Origin: a virus
Strand: one strand, 5' to 3'
Virus record (IMG/VR): IMGVR_UViG_3300019762_000006
Location: 25,999-89,998 of that record
DNA: 64,000 bases
The notes beneath the pieces were generated by a model. The model worked only from the letters and a program-made list of their open reading frames with translations. It searched no databases and was not told the DNA's origin. Positions 52,305-60,656 of this stretch are shown here, in pieces. Numbering within the stretch: position 1 is the stretch's first letter; each line of letters starts with the position of its first letter. Both the position numbers and the translations under genes were made by a program.

Positions 52305-53074
52305 TAATTGTCCTTTGTTGCCTCTAAGGCATATTTAAAATAATTGTACTCCGGTTTTACAAAGTACTCCATGTTCATTACTATGAATTCCGTAGCCCAT
52401 CCTTTAGTTAAAGTTGTAATAGTTTTCTTGAGAGCTTTCATATAAGCTTGTACCCAAGACCATTTACCTTTAACACTAGGATTGACTAACCATCGTTCAA
52501 TAGCAATCACCGTAATTTCTTCTCTAAACATACGAACTTGTTGATCGAATGGAAGTAAATCGAACTTACCTTTGTCTATTAGTACGTCCGCACCATCGAC
52601 TAAGCATTGCTTATAGATAGGTTCGTTAGGATAAGCTACCTGCTCATGTAACCAATCATGGTCATATACATAAGGTATATTATCCGTAAAGAACTCTTGC
52701 TTTTGTTTGTTTAGAGAGAGAAAAGACTTATCACCTAATTTGGTTTTCCAGTATTCGACTAATGCGTCATACAGAGGCTTATGCAATACACATCCGTGAT
52801 GCTTAAGTGTAAGCAAATCTAGTTTGTGTTTATCCCAATTTGGATTATCCCATCCTAAATGGCTACACTTAATAGTGTATAAGCTGTTCAATGTAGCTAC
52901 CCAATTGCCCTCTAAGTAAGTACACTCTACAAGAGAGAGTATTTCTATTGGTATGGTTTTGTAGTCGAAACCTTTACGTGGTGTAAATACTGAGTTTGTC
53001 CAGATATCAATGTCTAAAGGTTCTCTGCATGCTATTCTACTGCCCATTGCTGAGCTGCCTACTACTAGTTGCAT
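52304..53074 (-). CDS. Nucleotidyltransferase-like phage protein (256 aa)
   Basis: VVGSSAMGSR followed by LDIDIWTN gives the GS ... DxD nucleotidyltransferase motif at the N-terminus, with a helical C-terminal part. Similar proteins are frequent in large phages. Opens after the second hairpin element. Substrate unknown. Confidence 0.65.
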   Translation of the reverse strand: MQLVVGSSAMGSRIACREPLDIDIWTNSVFTPRKGFDYKTIPIEILSLVECTYLEGNWVATLNSLYTIKCSHLGWDNPNWDKHKLDLLTLKHHGCVLHKPLYDALVEYWKTKLGDKSFLSLNKQKQEFFTDNIPYVYDHDWLHEQVAYPNEPIYKQCLVDGADVLIDKGKFDLLPFDQQVRMFREEITVIAIERWLVNPSVKGKWSWVQAYMKALKKTITTLTKGWATEFIVMNMEYFVKPEYNYFKYALEATKDN

Positions 53075-53094
53075 AATTGCTCCTTTGGATTAAA

Positions 53095-53145
53095 TATCAA
53101 TTCACTAGACCACACCGAACTTGTCAGTGTGTGGTCCATCAATTG
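53095..53145 (-). promoter_or_regulatory. Hairpin control element (copy 2)
   Basis: Stem GACCACAC/GTGTGGTC (8 bp, 13-nt loop, 53108-53136) with the same flanks as copy 1: TCAATTGAT before and CTAGTGAATTGATA after it on the minus strand. It lies directly upstream of the nucleotidyltransferase gene. The stem sequence differs but the flanks are the same. Confidence 0.5.
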
Positions 53146-53291
53146 ATTTCTTGTTCAAAAGTTTAGGTCTATTAACAGTGATAAACTGATGTGAACTCTA
53201 GACTAATATGTTATATTCGTTTACGATCTGCTCTTTCAAATCCTATCATTCAGGCATGCAGCTTGAGGGCGTATGGTTACATTTCACCCGA

Positions 53292-53741
53292 TTAAATATG
53301 AAAATATACTTGCATTAAATGTTCTTTACCGAACTTATCTATAATACCTTGGTCAAGTGATTTGAATGCCTGTAGTCTATCCGCATAGATTGTGTTCTCT
53401 GCAATTAATTCAAATATTTTTGGTATGTCCCTAATTAAGTAGTAAGTATGTCCTAAGGCTTTAAGTTTAGCTTCTATTTCTACTTGTTCTGGGCTTTGTT
53501 TACCGCCTTTAGGACGTTTGAATTCAAGGTTAAGCAACTTACATTTTGGTAAATAAATAGTTAAGTCTTGGATCCCAGTTTCCATACCCTCACGCTTTGC
53601 TTGTGCGATAATACGTGACTTCTGCTCAACTGAAAGTCCTTCCAAAGAAATTCCATTAAGAGATAAATTAAGCACAAACTTAGGGTAAAAATCCCTAAGC
53701 ATCGCTACTGCTGTTTGTTGTAAAATTGATTCACTATTCAT
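53292..53741 (-). CDS. VRR-NUC domain nuclease (149 aa)
   Basis: GIQDLTIYLPKCKLLNLEFKR gives the D...ExK core, followed by SPEQVEIEAKLKALGH and YLIRD, the signature of the VRR-NUC family. These small nucleases cut branched or flapped DNA in phages. GAGGAG ribosome site. Confidence 0.85.
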   Translation of the reverse strand: MNSESILQQTAVAMLRDFYPKFVLNLSLNGISLEGLSVEQKSRIIAQAKREGMETGIQDLTIYLPKCKLLNLEFKRPKGGKQSPEQVEIEAKLKALGHTYYLIRDIPKIFELIAENTIYADRLQAFKSLDQGIIDKFGKEHLMQVYFHI

Positions 53742-54213
53742 TTGCGTACTCCTCTAATTCTTCTATTGTATATCCAATATCCAATAAAAGTTTAACTTTG
53801 TCTTCATGCTCTGTTTTCCAATCTTCATCTTCAAATATCCAAGCTAAAGATTCAAGGAAATACTGGTTGTTATTTAAATAATTTGCATGCTCAACTGAAT
53901 AGTATACTGTAAAAATATCATCTACAATACAACCTTCTTTATAGGTTACCAATTTAAAGAAAGAAGACCCGTTCTCAGAATCCATAAATGTTCCAGATAA
54001 TTCAAAATTGGACACTAATCTTTCAAAGAACACTTGGTCGGCTTGCCAGCGTCCACTTCCGTATATAGTTAGTGTACAGTTTTTGGAATCTGGTATAAAT
54101 TCCTTCTCTACTAATGGGATGTTCTCAAAGTTTGATTTTAAATAGTCAATTACCCCCGCAAGTTTAAATGGGTGTCCAGTGAGAATTACTTCACAATCGC
54201 TCCAATTAGCCAT
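53734..54213 (-). CDS. Hypothetical protein (159 aa)
   Basis: The ATG after GGAGG is preferred. It overlaps the next gene by 8 bp at both sides. Contains ILTGHPFKLAGVIDYLKSN and an acidic end. Possibly related to a phage family of YubB-like ferredoxin-fold proteins, by the GxWQAD-like motif. Uncertain. Confidence 0.55.
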   Translation of the reverse strand: MANWSDCEVILTGHPFKLAGVIDYLKSNFENIPLVEKEFIPDSKNCTLTIYGSGRWQADQVFFERLVSNFELSGTFMDSENGSSFFKLVTYKEGCIVDDIFTVYYSVEHANYLNNNQYFLESLAWIFEDEDWKTEHEDKVKLLLDIGYTIEELEEYANE

Positions 54214-54394
54214 CCGATTCCTCCATAAGATATTTAAACTTTTCTGGCAAGTATGAATCACATAAGTTAAGTGAGTAAGTCTTGATCAGTTGTTTAGCAT
54301 CTTCTTCAGTTTCACATAATAAGAAAGCATCTCGCATAGAGTCGTATGCATAGTCTATATCAGGTTCAAGTGAAGACTCTTTATAAAAGTTCAT
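54206..54394 (-). CDS. Hypothetical protein (62 aa)
   Basis: Small, acidic helical; GGGAGG ribosome site. Overlaps neighbours on both sides. Unknown. Confidence 0.5.
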   Translation of the reverse strand: MNFYKESSLEPDIDYAYDSMRDAFLLCETEEDAKQLIKTYSLNLCDSYLPEKFKYLMEESDG

Positions 54395-55370
54395 CTAAGA
54401 CCTCCCTATATAACTTTGCACTGTTGTGCATATTTTCCAAATGTGCTTTATATGCTGGGTCTTTTAAGTGTTCTCTAATCTCTTCTATGAAATATTGGTA
54501 TACTTCATTTGGTGTTTGCTTATTTACAACCGATAACACAATCATAGAACTAAATAATGCAGATGTTTCTTGTTTACTAGCAGAAGGCTGTCTAGGAACT
54601 CCTGTAATAAATGGTTTATAATCCGAATCTCTTTGATCCCAAACTGATTCATAAGAAGGCACATTATAAGTTCTAGCTAAATATCTTAGTTCCAGTCTGG
54701 ATAAAACCATATATTTAGATTTTGTTAAACTCTCTAAATCTGGTAAAGGATAAGCCAATATACTTTGAAGATTTATTGAAGGTTCCTTACAAATACTGAA
54801 TATGGCATCTAAGAATTCACTTCTAATATCCGATTCAAAATCTCTAATTTGTTCTATATACTTAAGCGCTTCAGTTGATTGCATCTTCTTCAAAGTTGAC
54901 AGATAATGTTTAAAAATAGTTAAAGACATTAAGTTAGGCTCTAAATTCTTTACAGGTTTCTGTGTGCCTGAGTTAGCTCTGACTTTGTTCCACAAGTATT
55001 TGCTAATGTATGGTTTAGGGTCTGGTATGTTTGCAATTATGTGATGGTCTGGTTTGAATTTATCCTCTATAGAATATTCACCCCTTATATAGTATGAGTG
55101 GCCTATACTCTTTCTATGTGTTATTGAACAGTTAGCAATATTATTACTTAGTAATGCTGGAATACTGTCTCTGATCCCGTACTTTTGTGCATGTGTATTA
55201 AAAGTAATGTAAGCTAATTCTGCTTTGAGTAGTTTAGCATAAATGCATTGTGTGTTGTTTATATCCTCTTCCACTTTTTGACCAGTTCCTGAATAGAGTA
55301 ATTCTCTAAATTCTGTAAAGTCTGGTTTAAGTTCAATAATTTTCTGTGCTATATCTTGTATAGTGTACAT
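54381..55370 (-). CDS. Hypothetical protein (329 aa)
   Basis: A 329-residue helical protein without a known motif. It follows the vWA gene in the same direction, so it may belong to that unit. AAGGAATTAC ribosome site. Confidence 0.55.
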   Translation of the reverse strand: MYTIQDIAQKIIELKPDFTEFRELLYSGTGQKVEEDINNTQCIYAKLLKAELAYITFNTHAQKYGIRDSIPALLSNNIANCSITHRKSIGHSYYIRGEYSIEDKFKPDHHIIANIPDPKPYISKYLWNKVRANSGTQKPVKNLEPNLMSLTIFKHYLSTLKKMQSTEALKYIEQIRDFESDIRSEFLDAIFSICKEPSINLQSILAYPLPDLESLTKSKYMVLSRLELRYLARTYNVPSYESVWDQRDSDYKPFITGVPRQPSASKQETSALFSSMIVLSVVNKQTPNEVYQYFIEEIREHLKDPAYKAHLENMHNSAKLYREVLDELL

Positions 55371-55424
55371 GTAATTCCTTAATAAGTATATAAGAACATA
55401 TATAAAATATGCTCTAATAAGCTT

Positions 55425-55445
55425 AAGCAGGAATAAATCCTGCTT
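55425..55445 (-). terminator. Hairpin after vWA gene (terminator-like)
   Basis: AAGCAGGA/TCCTGCTT pair perfectly (8 bp) around a 5-nt loop directly at the vWA stop. The T-run is weak, so it may only slow transcription or stabilise the RNA. Confidence 0.45.
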
Positions 55446-56853
55446 ATTGCATTGTTATATCTGCAGCACCAGTTAATCCGACTGGATTGTTAACTGGGCT
55501 TAAGAATGTTGTTGATAGTTGTTTAAGCTTTGGAAACATAGCCCAAGATTCTGGGATATCTGAAAAATTGTCACTAAAGCTAATGTATATAGTCTTTGTT
55601 GGATCAATTACTTTAGTTTCCAGTTTAGAGTTAATGTTTGCAAATACGTCTCTGTGTGAAGTACCTCCAACAGCAAATCTGTATGCAAGGGCTTGTACAA
55701 AGTCTGGGTTAGTACTAATATCAAAATCAGACTCTAGTAAGAACTCTTTAACTACTTCAGTGTCATGCACTAATACAAATAATTGAGTAATCTTCTTAGA
55801 GTGTTTTTCAAATAAATATAGTAACTTCTGGAGTCCTTCTGTAGACACAGACCCAGAATGGTCAACTGACAGTATAACTGAAAGTTTGTTGTCTTGGTAC
55901 TTAGCTTTAGGTGCTTTGAATTTATGTCTGTAAGTAATATTTAAACTAGACCATTCTGATTTGAATGAATTAGTCATATAAAATACATCACGCTCAAACT
56001 TTGCTGCCAGTTTCTTAAACCATCCAGTCTTCACTTTCTTAGCTTTAAAGAACTCTTCAAAGATAGATGCTGAACCTCCACCTTTAGCCATAGTTGCTAA
56101 GTGAGTTGAAATGGATTCCCCTAAATTGGTTGTTAATGCCTCATCTGGATCAATTGGGTTATCTGTAGAATCAAATACTTCATTAGACCACTCGTCGTAG
56201 CTAAATTGTTCATCTAGTTTGATTGGTGCAGCTTTAGCAGTTGGGTCGAATTCGATAAGCTCTTTAACAATATCCATCTCTGATTTGCCATCATAAGAGA
56301 CATTGTAAGATTGACCTAATAGGATTTTGTCCAAGTTTTTAATTTGTGTATTTTCAAATAAGCTTTTAAGAGTGCTGTTAACTGAATAATTGCAGGCTAC
56401 TTGGCTAAGTTGATAATGTGAATCTACAGAAATGCTTGGGTTACAATGCTTAATTATTGCAGACATCATATTATAATGTGTCTTAGTATTCATTAATCTA
56501 GTGAGTTTCAGGGCCTCTCGCATATATAAATAAGCAAAGAACTCTGGGTGTTTCTCAATAGCTTTGTAAATTTTGTTAAGTTGACGTTCACTCTTGTAGA
56601 AGAATGCTATATAAACTTGTGATGCATCATCATGTTTGATGTAGGCATGTACAAATTCTCCTAATGCATTTAGCTTCTTACTTGGTTTTGGTTGATCTGT
56701 GATGTGTCTAAGTTCAACTTTAAGAGGTAAAGTTGTGAATAGATTAACAATCATAGAAGACGATTTTTTAAGTCCACAAAGAAGGTTAGTATTCTTTGCC
56801 ACTTCCTTGAATATAAAATGCGATGCATTATATAAAAATTCTGTTTTGTTCAT
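55444..56853 (-). CDS. vWA-domain protein (DUF2201/CobT-like)
   Basis: A 469-residue protein. The last third holds SVDHSGSVST, the MIDAS motif DxSxS of von Willebrand A domains, then VHDTEVV and GGTSHRD, which complete the metal site. The N-terminal part is helical. Such proteins pair with MoxR-type AAA ATPases as chaperone-like metal/complex loaders. N4-like phages have both genes adjacent, here with a nucleotidyltransferase-like gene between them. Confidence 0.8.
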   Translation of the reverse strand: MNKTEFLYNASHFIFKEVAKNTNLLCGLKKSSSMIVNLFTTLPLKVELRHITDQPKPSKKLNALGEFVHAYIKHDDASQVYIAFFYKSERQLNKIYKAIEKHPEFFAYLYMREALKLTRLMNTKTHYNMMSAIIKHCNPSISVDSHYQLSQVACNYSVNSTLKSLFENTQIKNLDKILLGQSYNVSYDGKSEMDIVKELIEFDPTAKAAPIKLDEQFSYDEWSNEVFDSTDNPIDPDEALTTNLGESISTHLATMAKGGGSASIFEEFFKAKKVKTGWFKKLAAKFERDVFYMTNSFKSEWSSLNITYRHKFKAPKAKYQDNKLSVILSVDHSGSVSTEGLQKLLYLFEKHSKKITQLFVLVHDTEVVKEFLLESDFDISTNPDFVQALAYRFAVGGTSHRDVFANINSKLETKVIDPTKTIYISFSDNFSDIPESWAMFPKLKQLSTTFLSPVNNPVGLTGAADITMQ

Positions 56854-56871
56854 GGTAATTCCTTTAGTATG

Positions 56872-57378
56872 TTAACATGGAGTATCTGTGATACCAACTT
56901 TGTTTATAATCTCTGTGAATGCTTGAATACGAATTTCCTTATCTTTTAATAAGGATCCTTTAGTAAACTTCATAAGTGCATTCAATTCCTTAAATTTATC
57001 TAGTATTATACTGTTATAATCAGAATAAACAAATAAATTTATACAAATTTCTTCATTTGAATCTGTATAGTACCAATACTTAATAATTTGTATCAAAGGT
57101 CCCCAAATGGTTGCTTGATCATACTCAAGAAATGGATCATCGTCAAATTCAGAGTACTCAGATAAATCGTATCCAGGTTTACCTCCATCTCTAGATTCGT
57201 TCCCAGGATCTTTGATGAAATCTGTGGATTGGTAATCCTCTGCCAACTCCCAATCAGGTAAGTCCTTTTCTAATATAACAATATCCCAATCAGATTCCTC
57301 TGTGAAACAGTTAAATGCTCTAGAACCTGTTAAAACTCCAAATGGAAGTATTGACTCAAGATAGTAGTTTGGTACCAT
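56872..57378 (-). CDS. Nucleotidyltransferase-like protein (168 aa)
   Basis: VLTGSRAFNCFTEESDWDIVI is the GS...D(x)D motif. Acidic loop DDPFLEYDQ follows. Located between vWA and AAA genes. Third such protein in this window. Confidence 0.65.
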   Translation of the reverse strand: MVPNYYLESILPFGVLTGSRAFNCFTEESDWDIVILEKDLPDWELAEDYQSTDFIKDPGNESRDGGKPGYDLSEYSEFDDDPFLEYDQATIWGPLIQIIKYWYYTDSNEEICINLFVYSDYNSIILDKFKELNALMKFTKGSLLKDKEIRIQAFTEIINKVGITDTPC

Positions 57379-57387
57379 AGTAAGTTC

Positions 57388-58387
57388 CTAAATTAAGTAT
57401 TCTTGTGCTCTGTCCATAAGTATTGGAAGGTGCTCAAATTTTAAGTTAGATGTCTTATCCAAAGATACTTGAGATGTGTTTGCATAATTTGCTGATAATT
57501 TTGGGTTTGACATAATTGTATCAATAATAAATTGTATACCATCTGTAAGCTTAATACTATTGTCAATATATCTTGTATATACTTCTCCAAGTACAAATCC
57601 AACAAAAGTTGATTGTTCAATATTAGTCTCTAATAAGTTCATCAAGTAAATTCCATCATCAAGTGTGTTAATAAAATTAACAATGTATGAATAAATAGTT
57701 GAGTCAATTGGCTCTCTTTTAGATAAATCAACTAACTCCCTAGACTTGACTGTATTAGTAAAGTCAATTGCTGCGATATACGCTATATGTGTTTGAAATG
57801 CTCTAGAAACTTCTTTAGAAACTTGCATTCCAGCTAATTTATAACCTAATTGGGAAATCTCTGATTCAGAGTAGTAAGAAAGTTCTGCTGCAATTGCAGA
57901 CCAAGCTCTAGCTGTTGCGTATCCAATAACTCCAGTAGTTTCTTCCTCCATACAATTATGAGGTTTGCTCTTTAAGAAAGAGGCCACCAAGTAATGCAGT
58001 CGTTTACCGTAATTCTCGAACCAGTAATCAAAGTTGAATTCAATCTCTAATATTGCCATACGATTACGTACTGCTGAATTAATCCCACTAAAACCTGCTG
58101 ATTCAGAATTGTTCATTGTAAGAACAATTGCAATATTGTCAGATAGTTTATAGTTTCCTAATCTACGTTCGAGTAGTAAACCATAAAAGTATGCTTGCAA
58201 ATGTGGTGAAACCATGTGGAAATCGTCAATAAGTAGTACAGTTGGTTTATCAGCTGCTAATCTGATAGCTTTTGCTACCATCTCTGGAATTGACCAAACA
58301 GTTGCTAATGGTTTAGAACCATCCAGCGAATTCGTTTGGTATTGATCAGCAGCTACAGTATCCGGAAGCGTTATGTTCAGTAAGGTT
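57388..58387 (-). CDS. MoxR-type AAA+ ATPase, exon 2
   Basis: Walker B is VLLIDDFHMVSP, sensor 1 VLTMNNSE, then arginine-finger-like AVRNRMAILE. Spliced to exon 1 it makes a 400-residue protein, a normal MoxR length. The exon begins with one base of the codon split by the intron (frame read ...TLLNITLPDT). It should act with the vWA protein. Without splicing an internal ATG at 58281 would start a protein lacking Walker A. Confidence 0.85.
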
Positions 58388-59764
58388 CGTTAATACCTTA
58401 CCCGTCAAAATGAATTGACTGCTATAGCTCACGCCATAGACCAGACTATATCTTCATCTTTATTGAGACCTAGTACATCAATATTAAAACATTCTGATTC
58501 ACCACCTTTAGCAAAGAACTTTGGTCCTTTATAACGGTGGTTGGAATGTGTTTTTAGAATACGTTGTTCCTCAAGATATGCTTCTTTACCAGTTTGGTAG
58601 ATAGTACTCTTAAGTATTGTGTATTGTAAATTTTTCTCAGTGTTAAATCGTTTTTTAATACCTCTTGATTCAAGAGTTATTCCAATCTTGTAAGCATTAA
58701 AAGCTGGAAAATACAGATAGTATAAGATCGTAGGTTCATTAAAATATTTAGCACGCTTACGATTCTCTCCACAAATTTGACAACCATTGCCGTTTAAATG
58801 ATCACTGGCAGTTTGTGTAAAGTCCCCGTGATAAGGACAAGTAATAATTAACTTGTATTTACCACGAATATAAATAGACTTAGAATAGTCATATTTATTA
58901 CCATGTGTATTTCGTGCCCTTAAAATGAACTCTTCTTTAGTTAATACATTAACATCAGTAGAACCACACTTTGAGCAACCATGCCCTCTTAAGTGGTCTG
59001 CTGGTTGCTGTTCAAATTTGCCGTGAATTGGACAAATGATTGTCACTTTTGTATTGGTGTTTATGTAATTGACTAAAGAGTAATCGTATACTTTATTATG
59101 TATTTGATTGGCTTCTGATATAAAATCATCAGTTGATTTACGTCTAATTTTGGATCTATTAATAACTGCACACTTAGGACATTTCCTATTTAAGTTGAAA
59201 TGGGCATAAGGAGTTTGTAAAAACTCTCCATGTTCAGGACAATTGATAATAATAGGGTTATCCACCCCCAGTATAAACTGATTTGGAGTAGTCATAGTAA
59301 GTATGTGTAGTTGCTATTTGCTCTAAAAGACTATTATACTTTTTAATAGCTGAGTGTTTTTGTTTAATATTTGATGTATCTAATTCCATATAAATTCCTT
59401 AAATAATATTGTAACTTAAGTACGCTTAAATGTTCATTAGATAAACTAGGTTTAAAGATGTCCCCTATTTCCACCCACTTGGGTGTACGTGCAAATGCAC
59501 TAGTCGTTGAACCTTCTCCATATGTTCCCACTTAGGAGCTTGGCTGCTGATTGTCTTATAGTAAACTGTTTTCAAACATTCATATCGTGATTTCTCCGAT
59601 ATTGTAGTAGTTTACCTTAAAGAGGTTCCAGCAATTAAAGGGATTGCTACTATACGTCACCGTATAGCGAGGCCTGCAATAAATTACTATTAGTGTTATA
59701 CATTAATTAATACTATCATTTGTGTATTCTCATCACATTAATTAAATTATATTTTTATAGATTT
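58388..59764 (-). other. Group I intron in the AAA ATPase gene
   Basis: 5' splice after ...CAATTTAT and 3' after ...TTAACG restores 401 codons. The core is easy to see: AATTGCTGGAAC (P4), ACAATCAGCAGCC (P6), GTTCAACGACTA (59501-59512 side of P7) and AAGATATAGTCT (58443-58454). The last lies inside the end of the endonuclease frame. The ORF fills the P8 loop, as in the T4 td-type introns. Ends are inferred. Confidence 0.85.
58429..59389 (-). pseudogene. Intron-encoded zinc-ribbon/GIY-YIG endonuclease, frameshifted
   Basis: Starts at the ATG with AAGGAATTTAT (59389). The first 43 codons end in a stop after YDYSKSVYTGGG. The remainder (58429-59295, CPEHGEFLQTP...) continues one frame away. Deleting one G in the minus-strand G5 run (59265-59269) joins them as YTGVDNPIII and restores the first zinc ribbon. 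It is homologous to the free-standing enzymes at 16242 and 32107, with C-terminal YKIGIT. Either a dead gene, a programmed frameshift, or a sequencing error in a homopolymer. Confidence 0.75.
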
Positions 59765-59967
59765 ATAAATTGACCTGAAAGTACTTCGTGAGTCAAACAG
59801 GGAGCCGATTCAGTTGCTATGTTCATTCCAAGTTCAGTAGCAATAAGTGCGATTGTAGTAGATTTACCCGTACCTGGGACACCTGCTACACATATTGGTG
59901 CTACTGAAGCTCCGTCTAATTGTGCTTGTATGTTTCGTGTAATAATTAATTGTTCGTTTGTTGTCAT
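59765..59967 (-). CDS. MoxR-type AAA+ ATPase, exon 1
   Basis: 67 and two-thirds codons holding Walker A GVPGTGKST (residues 29-37) and the first helix. The frame stops three codons past the intron boundary if not spliced. With exon 2 the protein reads ...LSGQFITLLNITL. ATPase of a MoxR/vWA pair. Confidence 0.85.
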
Positions 59968-59968
59968 G

Positions 59969-60190
59969 TTATTCTCCGTAGTTTAATGTGTTCGTATCTG
60001 GGCTAGTAAATAGTAAAGTCTTATTCAGATTAGTATAAATTCGTTTGTTATAGTTGTCATATTGTATAGGTTGTTCAGTTACAGGTTCAATAGTTCCTGT
60101 ATAGGGGCTTACTTCGTCTTTAGCTATTGTATAGACTTTAACAGTTCCACCCTTTGCTTTGTATTGTTCGATAAGTTCTTCATCTGTCAT
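59969..60190 (-). CDS. Hypothetical protein (73 aa)
   Basis: Strong AGGAGG ribosome site. Charged, with TVKVYTIAKDEVSP strands. Ends one base before the AAA gene. Unknown. Confidence 0.6.
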   Translation of the reverse strand: MTDEELIEQYKAKGGTVKVYTIAKDEVSPYTGTIEPVTEQPIQYDNYNKRIYTNLNKTLLFTSPDTNTLNYGE

Positions 60191-60258
60191 TGTTAGTTCC
60201 TCCTTAAAAATTTTTGTAAGATTAGTTAAGCCACCAGATTAGTGGTGACTTTGTAATG

Positions 60259-60654
60259 TTACTGTTTGTCTATGTACTTGTCTGCTTTATCTAAAGCTTT
60301 ATCAAATAGTTTGTTAATCTTATTTAGTTTACCTTCTGGGGATTCAATACTTTCCATAATAGTTGGTGCTGCTACTAACAGTAGAAAAGTCTTTTTATCA
60401 GGTATTAAATTAGATATTAGTATAAATACTACTAATACCATTGGAATAATCCATCGTAACTTTCCAAACCTTACCCAAGGAGACTTTGACACGTGCCAAC
60501 AAGATTCCTTATTAGAGCTATCATATAGGCTGTCTTGACTCCAAGCAAATGATAATCCAGCAATTGATGCTATTAATAATATGCTCCACAACACAGTCCA
60601 ACCACCTTCAGGATATATCCCATAAAGGTAAATTAATAATTGTTCATTGGTCAT
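60259..60654 (-). CDS. Membrane protein (131 aa)
   Basis: Hydrophobic segments about 17-38, 65-84 and 90-106, with a charged C-terminal tail predicted helical (KINKLFDKALDKADKY). Inner-membrane protein of unknown role. Confidence 0.55.
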   Translation of the reverse strand: MTNEQLLIYLYGIYPEGGWTVLWSILLIASIAGLSFAWSQDSLYDSSNKESCWHVSKSPWVRFGKLRWIIPMVLVVFILISNLIPDKKTFLLLVAAPTIMESIESPEGKLNKINKLFDKALDKADKYIDKQ

Positions 60655-60656
60655 TA

